A stretch of DNA of 64,000 bases from Cyprinodon diabolis. Lineage: Eukaryota > Chordata > Actinopteri > Cyprinodontiformes > Cyprinodontidae. Positions within the stretch are counted from its first letter, which is position 1, and every line of letters begins with the position of its first letter. The stretch covers positions 39,109,317 to 39,173,316 of the forward strand of contig CM060082.1 in the NCBI GenBank assembly GCA_030533445.1. The letters are read 5' to 3'. The translations under genes were made by a program, and so were the position numbers. The notes beneath the pieces were generated by a model that made no database searches, was not told the origin of the DNA, and saw nothing but the letters and a program-made list of their open reading frames with translations. Below, piece by piece: positions 37,008 through 47,246 of this stretch.

Positions 37008-38841
37008 TAGGAGTTATGTAAAAATAATTTTCCTCTGAAGAAAAAGGACTTACTCAAACAAGAGTACCCAAGAAACCTAAACATAAACTTTTTATTAGGG
37101 TATGATCCCAAGCTTTAAAATTAACTTACAGATCACTGCTCAATTTATGTGGAATTGGAGCAATGAGGGAAAAACAGAACATAGATGGATACTGGTGAAC
37201 AAGAGGGCATGGAGACCAGAGAGGCACCCAAGGGGTCCTTAGTGACTTTGGAGAGGCTGCAGACATCCACAGCTCAGATAGAGCAGAGTGATAGAGTGAT
37301 TAGTCTTTACTAAGAAGCAGCAAAAAGAAAGGTTTTGTTGATGGAAGGTTTCGAGAACCTTAATTTCTCCAAACCATGTAGGAGACAGATTGGAGCTAAT
37401 CCCAAAGGAAAAATTGTTTGAGGCTGCAGAAGAGTTAAAACAGGGATGGAGGTTCAAGCAGGACACAAACAGTCTGAGCCACAATGGCGGCAATTATATG
37501 TTAATACAGCCCAGTTCAAATCTAGAATTGAAGTAAGCAATGATTTTTTATCCAGTAAATTGTTCCTTTAAAATTTTATACCAAGTATTTACCTCAAAAA
37601 GATTACGGGAAATACAACTGTGTGTGTTTCTATGAGAAATACACACCAGGCTTTTATTTTGAAAAGAAATTTATTGTTTTCCTTCCACTATACTACGATG
37701 CTCTGCTTTGTGTCGGCCTATGACCTGTAAAATAAATGAAACTTTTTTCATTGTAGGATGACATAAAATACAGAATTCAAACATGAATAATCTCTGAAGT
37801 AACCATTTAAATTTCTTCACTCTTTCTATCGAGGGAAACTTAACACCCTTCTTTAGGGATGGCAGAGAGTGGAAGAAAACCATTTGATGTCATGTGACTC
37901 TGCAGAACATACTGGCAGAAAGAAACTGCCATCACTGAGGCACAGTGTTCCTAATAATTTTCATTAGACACGATTAAAGGGATTTTTACATTTTCTCAAT
38001 TAAACTTTGAGAGCTACTTCTTTAAGCTGATCAACACTTCTATGATTGATCTGTGACAACAATGGGGCTATAATTGGAAAAAGGTAATTAAGTTAATTGC
38101 TTTGTTAATTTATTCTGACTTGATTCCTCTCCCTCCACGCCGCAAAATAGAAGTTCAAAGGATAGTTGAGTTTAACTTAAATATCTTGAGATGCTAATAA
38201 TTTGGTCTCTGTGTTTTAGTCGATGATTTGGTATTTGCAGGTTGAAGTGTTATTAGATGTTTAGAATTAGAATGTATGACACTTATTGCTGATATGTGTC
38301 ACAAGCCTTAATTAAATAACACTGAAAAAAATAAAGACCCATATGAAATGTAGTAATTTTAGAGTCTATAACACCATCTACCCATAAAAGATTTTCTGGG
38401 ATTTTGGAATCCAGCCTTAGGCATGCCATATTTGCCCTCTTACCCATTAATGAACACGAGGTGTCTTTTAAGATTATTGTTTGATTCATGTTTAAACTGT
38501 ATCTAATCAAATTTATGTCCAATAAAATCAGAAACACTTAGAAATGTCGATACACAGATTAAAAAAGCTACAACTTTAACTCCCCCTGGCCATTAAGTGG
38601 CGCAGTTGTGTTCGATCACCCTCATTCCGTACTGTTTGAAAGCTTGTTGCCAGGTCTGCTAATGCTAATTCTAATCTTTGGTTGACAGTATCAAACATTT
38701 AACTTATATGTTTAAAAGCCCTCCACATTGCTTCTGAGTAATTTTGTGTCTTTAGGTTAGCATCAAAGATCGGCAGATGTTCACCATTCTAGTGTAAAAC
38801 AGGAAAGAAGCCGTTTCTTGGCTATGTCACTGAGCTACTAT
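37008..38841. other. intronic sequence, no gene seen
   Basis: AT-rich sequence without recognisable repeats or coding segments. Confidence 0.55.
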
Positions 38842-38843
38842 TA

Positions 38844-39229
38844 CCCCATTTATACTACCCTTGAAAAACCGATCCATGCCGAGACCAGTCCAAGCTTGGT
38901 TCTGATGACCGTTTACATCATCACGCTATCTCAATTCCTTGACTCCTCGCCTCCTAGTGACAATCTGCGTTATTACTGCCAGTATTGAAAGAGGTAATCA
39001 AGCAGTTGGTGGCGGTAATGAACAAAAGTTGTTTGCCAACCGCCATAAAACACAAGAAGAAGAAGACGAAGAAGGAGGAAACCTCTGGAACTGGTCTGCA
39101 GTTATCTCGGTTCGGTTGTGTCTAGCTCGGTTCAGTTTGGTTTGCTTTCCATTTACACACGTTAAGTTATCTCAGTTACTGATCTCGGACCGGTCTCGGC
39201 GCGGTTTTTCAAGGGTAGTGTAAATGGGG
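38844..39229. mobile_element. non-autonomous DNA transposon with 28-bp inverted ends, TA-flanked
   Basis: The left terminus (38844-38871) and the inverse of the right terminus (39202-39229) match at 27 of 28 positions, both starting 'ccccattta'. TA flanks both ends (38842-38843 and 39230-39231). The interior includes 'caaccgccataaaacacaag' and an AAG/GAA-rich run. A decayed relative lies at 27203-27647. It sits only 49 bp from the Gypsy element and is a separate insertion. Confidence 0.7.
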
Positions 39230-39275
39230 TATATGATTTGGCATAACTTACAGGACTTTAACTCACTGTACTATT

Positions 39276-39280
39276 CCTAG
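39276..39280. repeat. 5-bp target-site duplication CCTAG (left)
   Basis: CCTAG immediately precedes the LTR at 39281 and is repeated exactly after the other LTR at 45079-45083. It defines the insertion boundaries of the Gypsy element. Confidence 0.92.
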
Positions 39281-39983
39281 TGTCATGATTGGTTTAAAGC
39301 TAAACCCACATGCAGAACACAAACGGAGGCTGAGTAAAAGTTTAACAGAGTTTATTGAAAAAGGTTTTCACACAAAGACATGAACTGGTTCAGGTACTGG
39401 TCCAGGTTCGGTTCACTGATGTCTGCAGAGACGGACAGTTTGATTAGCCAGGCAGTCAGATGATTAATTGAATCATTAGATAATTCAGAGTCTACCTTGA
39501 AGAAGTCCAGGCTTTACTTGTGAGAGAGGGAACCGTTGGGTCCAGAGACTGTTGGTTCAGCAGAGTGCTCAGCAGCAGCAGCAGCGTCTAACTTCTGACT
39601 TTGAATGGCAGACCTTGATCAGACTTTCCAGCTCTTCTCTGAGAGCAGCAGGAGAAATCCAGGTTTGGCTCACCAGGGCTGGCAGGCAGGCTAAGCTCAT
39701 CCAGAGCTTCAGACTTGAGACAGGTTTCCTATGAGCAAAGACAAAGGCAGATTAGAATGAGGTTTCTCTCTTGAGATAACTAAGATTCTTTCAGGTAACT
39801 GAGGCTCAGGTTAGCTAACCAAACTAGGTCAACACTGCGGCGTTGAAGGAAGGTCTGGCAGCTGCTTATGTAGGGAAGGTCTCCTGATGAGCAGACGAGC
39901 TCCAGGTGTGCTGGAGGGCTCCAGCCCAGGAGACCCACGGTGCACTCTGCTGGAGAAAGGTGGTACATCCCCAGATCCCAACA
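39281..39983 (-). repeat. 3' LTR of the Gypsy element
   Basis: On the minus strand it begins TGTTGGGATC and ends ATCATGACA, following the TG...CA rule. It contains a TATA-like sequence (39866-39872), the self-primer 11-mer (39831-39841) and an AATAAA poly(A) signal (39351-39356). It is 703 bp, 13 bp shorter than the 5' LTR, mainly because it lacks a short insertion present at about 44745-44757. Confidence 0.92.
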
Positions 39984-39986
39984 GTA

Positions 39987-39996
39987 CCCCCCTCTC
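39987..39996 (-). promoter_or_regulatory. polypurine tract
   Basis: On the minus strand GAGAGGGGGG lies three bases before the 3' LTR. In retrotransposons this primes plus-strand DNA synthesis. It overlaps the pol stop codon (39995-39997), so coding and cis signal are packed together. Confidence 0.85.
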
Positions 39997-40762
39997 AACG
40001 ACCGCCTCTTGGCGGTCCCGAGGATGTAGACGGGAGGGACTTCTCATAATCCTCGATCCGGGACGGATCGAGGATGTATGAGCCAGGAACCCAGGTGCGG
40101 TCCTCCGGACCGTAGCCCTCCCAGTCGACGAGGTACTGCCAACCGCGACCTCGCCGACGGGAGTCCATGATCCGGCAAACTGTGAAGGCCGGATGACCAT
40201 CAACGTCCAGGGCGGGTGGAGGGGAGTCGGATGGTGGGCACAGGGAGCTTGTAAAGACAAGTTTTATCTGAGAGACATGAAACGTAGGATGGATTCGTAG
40301 AGACGGTGGCAGGTGCAGGCGGACAGCAGAGGGGTTGATTATCTGAGCTATCTTATAAGGACTGATGAACCGGGGTGACAGCTTCCTGGACATGGCCTTG
40401 AGAGGGATGTCACGTGTCGACAACCAAACTTCTTGGCCTATGGTATAGTCAGGGGCCGGACGTCTCTTGGAATCGGCGAATCTCTTGGTAGATGCAGATG
40501 AACGGGTGAGAGTGGCGATGGTGTCTTTCCAGATACGCTGACAACGGCGGATGTGGTGATGGACTGATCTGACCGTTATCTTTCTCTCGTCTGCAGGGAA
40601 GAGTGGAGGCTGATAACCTATGGAGATTTGGAAAGGGGATAAACAAGTGGAAGCAGATTTCAAGGAATTATGGGCGTACTCAATCCATGTCAGAAACTGA
40701 CTCCAGTCAGCAGGATTGTTTGATGTTAGGCAGCGGAGAGTGGACTCGAGTTGTTGATTCAT
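39995..40762 (-). pseudogene. Gypsy integrase C-terminal part with chromodomain
   Basis: The 255-codon open stretch continues the integrase of 40779-42662 after a one-base frameshift near 40800. The segment [15 protein letters not shown], which includes the catalytic glutamate, spans that junction. Residues about 105-170 form the integrase C-terminal region. Residues about 193-235 are a chromodomain ([20 protein letters not shown], then [12 protein letters not shown]). Chromodomains in this group are thought to bind histone marks and guide integration. It ends with TGA inside the polypurine tract. Confidence 0.88.
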
Positions 40763-40778
40763 CCTCTCCGTCTGCCCA

Positions 40779-42662
40779 TTAGACTGAGGATAATAACCAG
40801 AGGTGAGAGGATTTGCAGTTTAACGCTGAACAGAAAGCTTTCCAGACCTGTGAGACGAACTGGGGTCCACGATCAGAGAGGATTTCTTGAGGAATTCCAT
40901 GGAGGCGGAAAACATGCTTCACGAGAAGCTGGGCCGTCTGGAATGCAGTGGGAAGTTTCCTGAGGGGAATTAAATGACAGGCCTTGGAAAAACGGTCGAC
41001 AATGGTTAGAATGGTGGACATACCTCTAGAAATTGGGAGACCGGTGACAAAGTCAACAGCGATATGAGACCAAGGACGGGTTGGGACAGGTAGAGGATGC
41101 AGCAGGCCAGAAGGTGGTTGGTGAAAGGTCTTATTTCTGGCGCAGATGGAACAAGCCAGAACGTACTCCTTAACATCTTTGTGAAGTGATGGCCACCCAA
41201 AACGTCTTGTTATGAGGGCAATAGTTCTGCTCACTCCAGGATGGGCGGAGAATTTTGCTGCATGCATCCACTGGATCAGTCGGGATCTGACGGAAGACTG
41301 AACATAAGTTTTATTTGGAGGACCGTTACCTGGGTCAGGTTCAGAGGCTAGGGCAGAGTTGATGAGATCAGTGATCTCCCAGGAAACGACTCCAATCGTA
41401 CAGGAGGCAGGAAGAACAGGCTCGGGTGTCTCAGGTTGATCAGTGGAGTACAGACGAGAGAGAGAATCTGGCTTGACGTTCTTGGAACCAGGTCTGTAAG
41501 AAATGATGAGGTTGAAACGAGAAAAGAATAAATACCATCTTGAGTGACGTGGGTTGGATCGTTTTGCCGATTGGAGATAAGCCAGGTTTTTGTGGTCAGT
41601 CCAAACCAATACTAGATGCTCGGCCCCCTCGAGCCAGTGTCTCCATTCCTCCAGGGTGAGTTTAATGGCAGGAAGTTCTCTGTCTCCAACATCATAATTT
41701 TGCTCCGCTGGAGAGAGTCTGCGTGAAAAGAATGCACAAGGGTGAGTTTTCTGGTCAGAGTCTGACTGTTGAGATAAAACAGCTCCTACACCGGAGTCAG
41801 ATGCGTCCACCTCTAAGATAAACTGCTTAGAGGGATCTGGCTGGATTAGGATGGGTGCCCTGGAAAACAGATTCTTCAATTTATTAAAGGCATTTTCGGC
41901 TTCAGGTGTCCATTGAAAAGTCTTCTTAACAGAAGTCAGGGTTGTGAGGGGTAGAGCTGTTTGACTATAGTTTCTTATGAAACGTCTGTAGAAGTTTGCA
42001 AACCCAAGAAACCTCTGAAGCTGCTTGCGGTTTTCAGGTGTCGGCCAGTCCAGAACTGCCTTTATCTTGTCTTCGGATGGCTTCACCTGCCCACCCTCGA
42101 GCACAAACCCTAGAAAAGTGACAGATGGTTGGTGAAATTCACATTTTTTAGCTTTCACAAAGAGTTTGTTTTCCAATAGTCTCTGAAGAACTAGACGAAC
42201 ATGTTTCTTGTGGTCTGAGAGATTCTTGGAGTAGATCAAAATATCATCGATGTATACAAAAACAAAAACATTCAAAAAATCTCTGAAGACGTCGTTGACT
42301 AGAGCTTGGAAGCAAGCAGGAGCGTTTGTGAGACCAAAATGAATGACCAAATATTCAAATTGGCCTAAGGGGGTCTTAAAGGCTGTCTTCCATTCATCTC
42401 CTTCTCTTATTCTAAGGAGATGATAGGTGTTTCTTAAATCGAGTTTGGTGAACACTGTCGCACCTTGAACAGGTTCAAAAGCTGATGCCAGTAATGGTAG
42501 GGGATACTTATTTTTGACGGTTATCTGATTCAAGCCTCTGTAGTCAATACAGGGTCGGAGGGAACCGTCCTTTTTACCCACAAAAAAGAAACCAGCACCA
42601 AGAGGAGATGAAGATGGACGAATAATTCCAGCGGCTAGAGACTCATTGATATACTTCTCCAT
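40779..42662 (-). pseudogene. Gypsy RT-RNase H-integrase polyprotein segment
   Basis: The longest open segment (627 codons) holds reverse transcriptase ([16 protein letters not shown], residues about 30-45; catalytic YIDD at 137-140), RNase H (DASDSG at 286-291, REL near 330, TDHKNL near 356) and integrase. The integrase has an HHCC zinc finger (H467/H474, C504/C507) and catalytic D537 and D597 (SDRGPQFVS). The normal P before FGL in the RT block is H here ([10 protein letters not shown]), a likely inactivating change. The upstream junction is frameshifted near 42690 and the downstream one near 40800. A product could be made only as fragments. Confidence 0.92.
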
Positions 42663-43111
42663 AGTTTCGCGTTCTGGTTTGGAGATGTTATATAGTCTAC
42701 TGCTGGGAAGGGGGCTCCTGGTAGTAAATCAATGGCGCAGTCATATGGTCTGTGAGGTGGAAGAGACGTCGCACTGACCTTACTGAAGACTGGTGCCAGA
42801 TCATGATACTCGGGAGGAACATAAGTAAGGTCAGGAGAGTCCATCTCCCCCCTACCTCTAGGGAACTGAATAGTAGGAGCCACAGAACGAAGGCATGACT
42901 CGTGACAGGAAGTGGACCAAGACTTAATGTGGCGTTCAGCCCAGTTAATATGGGGGTTGTGACGTTCCAGCCATTCGAATCCCAGCACCAGAGGAGAGCA
43001 TGCAGAGGGAAAAACAAAAAATGTTAATGTCTCATGATGGTTTCCAGAGATTAGAAGTTCTAAAGGTTGTGTCTGATGAGTGACTTGATGAAACTTCTTT
43101 CCATCGATAGC
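42635..43111 (-). pseudogene. Gypsy pol linker between protease and RT
   Basis: This stretch is in the same frame as the protease (43112-43309) but is separated from it by an in-frame TAA at 43112-43114. It contains [15 protein letters not shown] and [20 protein letters not shown], then [14 protein letters not shown], which normally leads into RT in Ty3/Gypsy polyproteins. It runs out of frame near 42690, where the reading passes to the RT frame. Confidence 0.8.
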
Positions 43112-43309
43112 TTATACTCTGAGAGGCTTAGTTAAAGGGACAGTCTCAATCTTTAACTGCTGGACCAGATCTGAATCAATGAGATTTCTTTCACACCCAG
43201 AGTCGATGAAAGCTGATAAAGTGAGATTTTGGTTAGAAAAGAAAAGGGTAGCAGGCAACAATAAATGAGGAGTTTTTTCAGATTTTAGATGGCCCGTCAG
43301 ACTCCTCAA
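43112..43309 (-). pseudogene. Gypsy aspartic protease segment
   Basis: The motif AFIDSGCERNLIDSDLV contains the DSG catalytic triad of retroelement aspartic proteases. The protease would process Gag and Pol. The frame is -1 relative to the nucleocapsid frame and ends in a premature TAA. It starts within a hairpin at 43291-43324. Confidence 0.8.
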
Positions 43310-43324
43310 ATCCTCTGACGGGCC
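43291..43324 (-). promoter_or_regulatory. 11-bp perfect inverted repeat at the gag-protease junction
   Basis: The arms 43291-43301 and 43314-43324 are perfect complements, around a 12-nt loop. The TGA that ends the nucleocapsid frame (43306-43308) lies in the loop, and the protease frame overlaps it. It could be an RNA structure tied to gag-pol expression, or coincidence. Confidence 0.5.
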
Positions 43325-44368
43325 CTGACTTTTGATTTAGCCGGGCATGAAGCAATGAAATGGCCAGTCTCACCACAGTACAGACACAGATTTCCTCTAA
43401 ATCTTCGTTGTCTTTCTTCAGGAGATAGCCCTGTGTGTCCAATCTGCATGGGTTCGGCCTCCGCTCCTTCTGAGTGAGAGACTTGGACAGGCACTGAAAG
43501 AGTCTGGTTCTTAGACTTTGGCTTGGAACTGGGTTCTGGGGATCTAGAAAAAAACAGAAGCATTGTTAAATGCAGGAGCAGAAACAGAAAAATTGAGGCT
43601 TCTTTGCCTAGAGTTATTTCTAGTCCGAAGTCTATTATCCAATCTGATGGTTAAACGGATTAAATCCTCCAACCTAGCAGGTTCGTCGATCGTGGCGAGT
43701 TCGTCTTTAATGTTATCATTTAAAGCCTTAAAATAAGCACTCTTAAGTGCACACTCGTTCCAACCTGAGGCTGCGGCTTTAACCCGGAAGTCAATGGAGA
43801 ACTCAGCCACTGTTGAATTTCCCTGCTTTAAATTTAGCAGGGCTCGGGAATGAATGGTTTTGTCTGAGTCATGGTTAAAAACTTGGGAAAACTCAGATAT
43901 AAACTCAGAAAAAGTACATGAAAAGCTGGACTCAGAAGAGAACCTTGCCTCCGCCCATTCAAGGGCTCGTCCAGTAAGTTGAGAGAGAATGAAGGAAATC
44001 TTCTTCCTATCATTCGGAAAACTGCAGGGGGAGTGCTCAAAAAGTAAACGACACTGGAACAAAAATCCTTTACAATCCTTTTGGTTACCTGAAAATCTTT
44101 CAGGAGGACTTTGACGGAACTCCGGAATTGACGTCACTGCCGGTGACCTTAGAGGCGGAAGTGGTTCCGGAACTGGACGTACTGCTGGCGTGGCATTAGC
44201 TTCCCTCATGTAGCTAGCGTATGCCTGTAAAACTTGGTTCTGATGTTCAATTTGAGTGTTTAACTCACGGAGGGTGTGCGCATGTCCTTGGATTTGGGCA
44301 TTCTGCTCCTCGAGCCTCCTCCGGAGGTGATCTGCTGGGTTTTGTATTTGGCCGCAGTGTTCTGTCAT
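43306..44368 (-). pseudogene. Gypsy gag (capsid and nucleocapsid), frameshifted
   Basis: The likely ATG (44366-44368) falls in the last six bases of the 5' LTR. The first frame (to 43544) has a heptad-rich N-terminus (LRRRLEEQNAQIQGHAHTLR) and a capsid-like body (FILSQLTGRALEWAEARF, then QVFNHDSDK). After a one-base shift near 43560 in a run of seven T (minus strand), the second frame (43306-43563) carries a CCHC zinc knuckle, [15 protein letters not shown], for binding the RNA. The gag type resembles the sushi group from which vertebrate PEG10/RTL genes derive. The shift most likely inactivates this copy. Confidence 0.85.
44351..44361 (-). promoter_or_regulatory. primer-binding site for self-priming
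   Basis: On the minus strand AACACTGCGGC lies one base beyond the 5' LTR. It is perfectly complementary to GCCGCAGTGTT at 44936-44926 (and 39841-39831) inside each LTR, about 30 nt downstream of a TATA-like box. This is the arrangement of Tf1/sushi elements, whose own mRNA 5' end primes reverse transcription. I saw no tRNA-type site. Confidence 0.75.
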
Positions 44369-45078
44369 GATTGGTTTAAGGCTAAACCCACATGCAGAAC
44401 ACAAACGGAGGCTGAGTAAAAGTTTAACAGAGTTTATTGAAAAGGTTTTCACACAAAGACATGAACTGGTTCAGGTACTGGTCCGGGCTGGGTTCACTGA
44501 TGTCTGCAGAGACGGACAGTTTGATTAGCCAGGCAGTCAGATAATTAGTTGAGTCTTTGATATTTCAGAGTCTACCTTGAAGAGGTCCAAACTTTCTTGT
44601 GAGAGAGGGAACCGGTTGGGTCCAGAGACTGTTGGTTCAGCAGAGTGCTCAGCAGCAGCAGCAGTGTCTAACTTCTGACTTATGAATGGCAGACCTTGAT
44701 CAGAGATTCCAGCTCTTCTCTGAGAGCAGCAGGAGAAATCCAGATTGGAATCTTCAGGTTTGGCTCACCAGGGCTGGCAGGCAGGCTAAGCTCATCCAGA
44801 GCTTCAGACTTGAGACAGGTTTCCTATGAGCAAAGACAAAGGCAGATTAGAATGAGGTTTCTCTCTTGAGATAACTAAGATTCTTTCAGGTAACTGAGGC
44901 TCAGGTTCGCTAACCAAACTAGGTCAACACTGCGGCGTTGAAGGAAGGTCTGGCAGTTGCTTATGTAGGGAAGGTCTCCTGATGAGCAGACGAGCTCCAG
45001 GTGTGCTGGAGGGCTCCAGCCCAGGAGACCCACGGCGCACTCTGCTGGAGAAAGGTGGTACATCCCCAGATCCCAACA
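44363..45078 (-). repeat. 5' LTR of the Gypsy element
   Basis: 716 bp, TG...CA on the minus strand. It has a TATA-like TACATAA (44961-44967), a probable start and self-primer at 44936-44926, and a poly(A) signal AATAAA at 44433-44438. The implied U3 is only about 140 bp, while R plus U5 is about 570 bp. The last bases supply the gag ATG. Confidence 0.92.
44961..44967 (-). promoter_or_regulatory. TATA-like box of the 5' LTR
   Basis: TACATAA on the minus strand, 31 nt upstream of the G at 44936 that would be the first base of the self-primer. The same spacing exists in the 3' LTR (39866-39872 to 39841). Confidence 0.65.
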
Positions 45079-45083
45079 CCTAG
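45079..45083. repeat. 5-bp target-site duplication CCTAG (right)
   Basis: Exact partner of 39276-39280. Confidence 0.92.
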
Positions 45084-45174
45084 TGGTGCAATCATTTGGT
45101 TTTGATGTTGTAACCAGAAGTAAACATTAATATCTTTTCGGCCTTTCAAAATTTATTTAATAATTATTTGTGTA

Positions 45175-45252
45175 TTTTATTTATTTTTTATTTTACCTTT
45201 ATTTTACAAGAAAGTCCCTTGAGATAAAATCTCTTTTTCAAGGGTAGTCTAT
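45175..45252. repeat. dispersed vertebrate repeat fragment
   Basis: 'ttttacctttattttacaag' followed by 'aaagtcccttgagataaaat' and 'ctctttttcaaggg' resembles a common fish repeat. The class is not assigned. Confidence 0.4.
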
Positions 45253-47146
45253 TCTTTTCAGGAAAGTTAACACTTATTTTGCACATCTATGCATTATTTA
45301 ATAAAAATGTGTTGTTTTTAAGAAAAAAGTTGTATAATCTTAAAGAATAGATTAAATATATATTTTTTTTTAAACAATGAATAAATGCTCTATATTATCA
45401 GGTTGCATCTTTCTGTTTCTTGAGGTTCCAATAAGATAAAAAGTCTATTTACAAATCTCTAATTTTGTATCTTACCAGAGCGCTGGACAGAATCAGCTAA
45501 AATCAGGTGTGATTACCTGTGGTTTTTTGCAGGGATTTTTAAACAGATGTTTCCGTTTTTAATGACCTTATTGCAAAAAGGTTGTGAAACTGTTGCACCA
45601 AGTAGAGCTATTATCTAAACTGCAGGTCAGGATGTAATTCTTTCAAAGCTAAAACATCTGACACACGGTTTTCTGGGGAACTATCCGTGTCACTTTGTCA
45701 GTCTAATTGGTTTGGTGTGACCTGAATGTCTTGTCGTTTTATTTTCATCGTGGTCCAAATCAGTTTAAGTAAAACCGTGGCAAGCAGCATAGTTCCTAGA
45801 ATGTTCTTGTGGAGGCAAAGGAAGGCTTTGTTTATCCGAGGTCTGCATCAGTGTTTGTCCAGCTGATCGTTGAGGAATCACTGAGCAGACATCTATCTAA
45901 TCTCTCACTCTCCTCCCATTCACTGTGAGACGTTAAGTGTTTGTTCAGCACTAAGCAGTCTAAGTCTTTCTCTTTCAGCATCTGAGCTCCTAATTGCCTG
46001 TGACTGTTGACATTGCTCTGAATACCACCGCTGCTCCTCTTGTAATAAGATACATGGCTGTCCTGTGAGGATTACAGCCAATAATATTAGTCTACTCTGT
46101 TTTATTTCGAGCTCATAAAACAAGTAATTACGAACGAAGCACCTGAAATAAGATCCAATAATACATGAACACAAAAAGGAAATTCGGGGCAAGTTCATTC
46201 ATGGTGTTATGCAACAGCAGGAAGACAGATGGATCAGGGTAATCCATTAAAGCAAATGTGTGAGAATAAAAACAGAAGGAGCCTTTCTGTGGTTAGCAGT
46301 TGAAGCCATATTTCTACCATTTTATAAAAATCTATTTGACCTACACACAAAAATATAAGCTTGTGGTTTGGGTCCGTTAGAAGCAATTAGTGATCCGCTT
46401 TAAGCTGAAACTGATATCGTCCTTCCTTACAGCGGATCTCGCTCTGTGTCATTGCCGTACATTGGCCCGCACCGATGAAAGGGAAAATGTAACGACCTCC
46501 ACTTTTGTAAACACAAACGTTTACTGAATGCAACCGGTGAGACGCTCCATCGGGCAGTTAAATGCCCTCCACATCAAAGACCGCCGAGCTGCTCTTTGAT
46601 GAACGCCATTCCTCGCTACCCAAGGTTACATCATAATGGCTTCCACGCTCGTGTTCTCTGCAAGCCTGAATAGAAGCAGCTGCTGCCTCTTCTAAATGTT
46701 TATATTCTTTGTTTCTTGGAAAAGCAAACTGCACCAACTTGGATTACAGGTGGGACATATTAGCTGGTTTGACTGATGTGTAAAGAAAAAGCTTAATCTG
46801 TATATTCTTCATATTTCAAGAACATAACCTTACATTGAATTAATTTATTCAAGTTAACTAAAGTCAATCAATAGTAAAGAAAAGAATTTAACATATAATA
46901 ATAGTAGTACTTCTAATATTTACTTCTTTGAATAACAAACACTTCATATAGGTAAAAAGTAAAATCAGGAATATAGGACAAAATACCCTTGTATCTATTG
47001 CTACGGTAGAGGAACTGTGATACTATGGGCCTGAGCTTCATTAACTCATCAGTGGTAAAACTCAAGCATATGATTCCCAATTCGCAACATATTTGTCTAA
47101 TGTCTATGTCAGTCTGCAGATTATTATGTCCTTTTAAGGTTTATAT
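45253..47146. other. intronic sequence, no gene seen
   Basis: Non-coding sequence without recognised repeats. A slightly GC-richer patch at 46420-46680 has no identifiable function. Confidence 0.55.
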
Positions 47147-47236
<90 letters not shown>

Positions 47237-47246
47237 CGATCGATCT
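47147..47246. repeat. (GATA) microsatellite, about 22 units
   Basis: Uninterrupted gata units run to about 47236, then change to gatc (atcgatcgatc). This is a long, probably length-variable tract. Confidence 0.95.

Larger units (their letters stand above)
39281..45078 (-). mobile_element. Ty3/Gypsy chromovirus-type LTR retrotransposon, defective
   Basis: A 5.8-kb element with two LTRs, perfect 5-bp target duplications, a polypurine tract, a primer-binding region and, on the minus strand, gag then protease, RT, RNase H, integrase and a C-terminal chromodomain. The integrase-after-RNase H order and the chromodomain place it among Ty3/Gypsy chromoviruses. Gag type and the self-priming layout point to the Tf1/sushi group. 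Coding regions carry frameshifts near 43560, 42690 and 40800 and a stop at 43112-43114. The LTRs differ at roughly 3-4% of positions by eye, so the insertion is not very recent. It is antisense to the host gene. Confidence 0.93.

Noticed and set aside
39829..40260. 143-codon minus-strand frame at the pol end
   Set aside because: Out-of-frame shadow of the chromodomain region running into the LTR.
43325..43335. GGGCCCG as a -1 frameshift slippery site
   Set aside because: The heptamer is not in the X-XXY-YYZ phase relative to the nucleocapsid frame.
47147..47246. CRISPR-like regular repeat
   Set aside because: Continuous 4-bp units without spacers, in a eukaryotic intron; a simple microsatellite.
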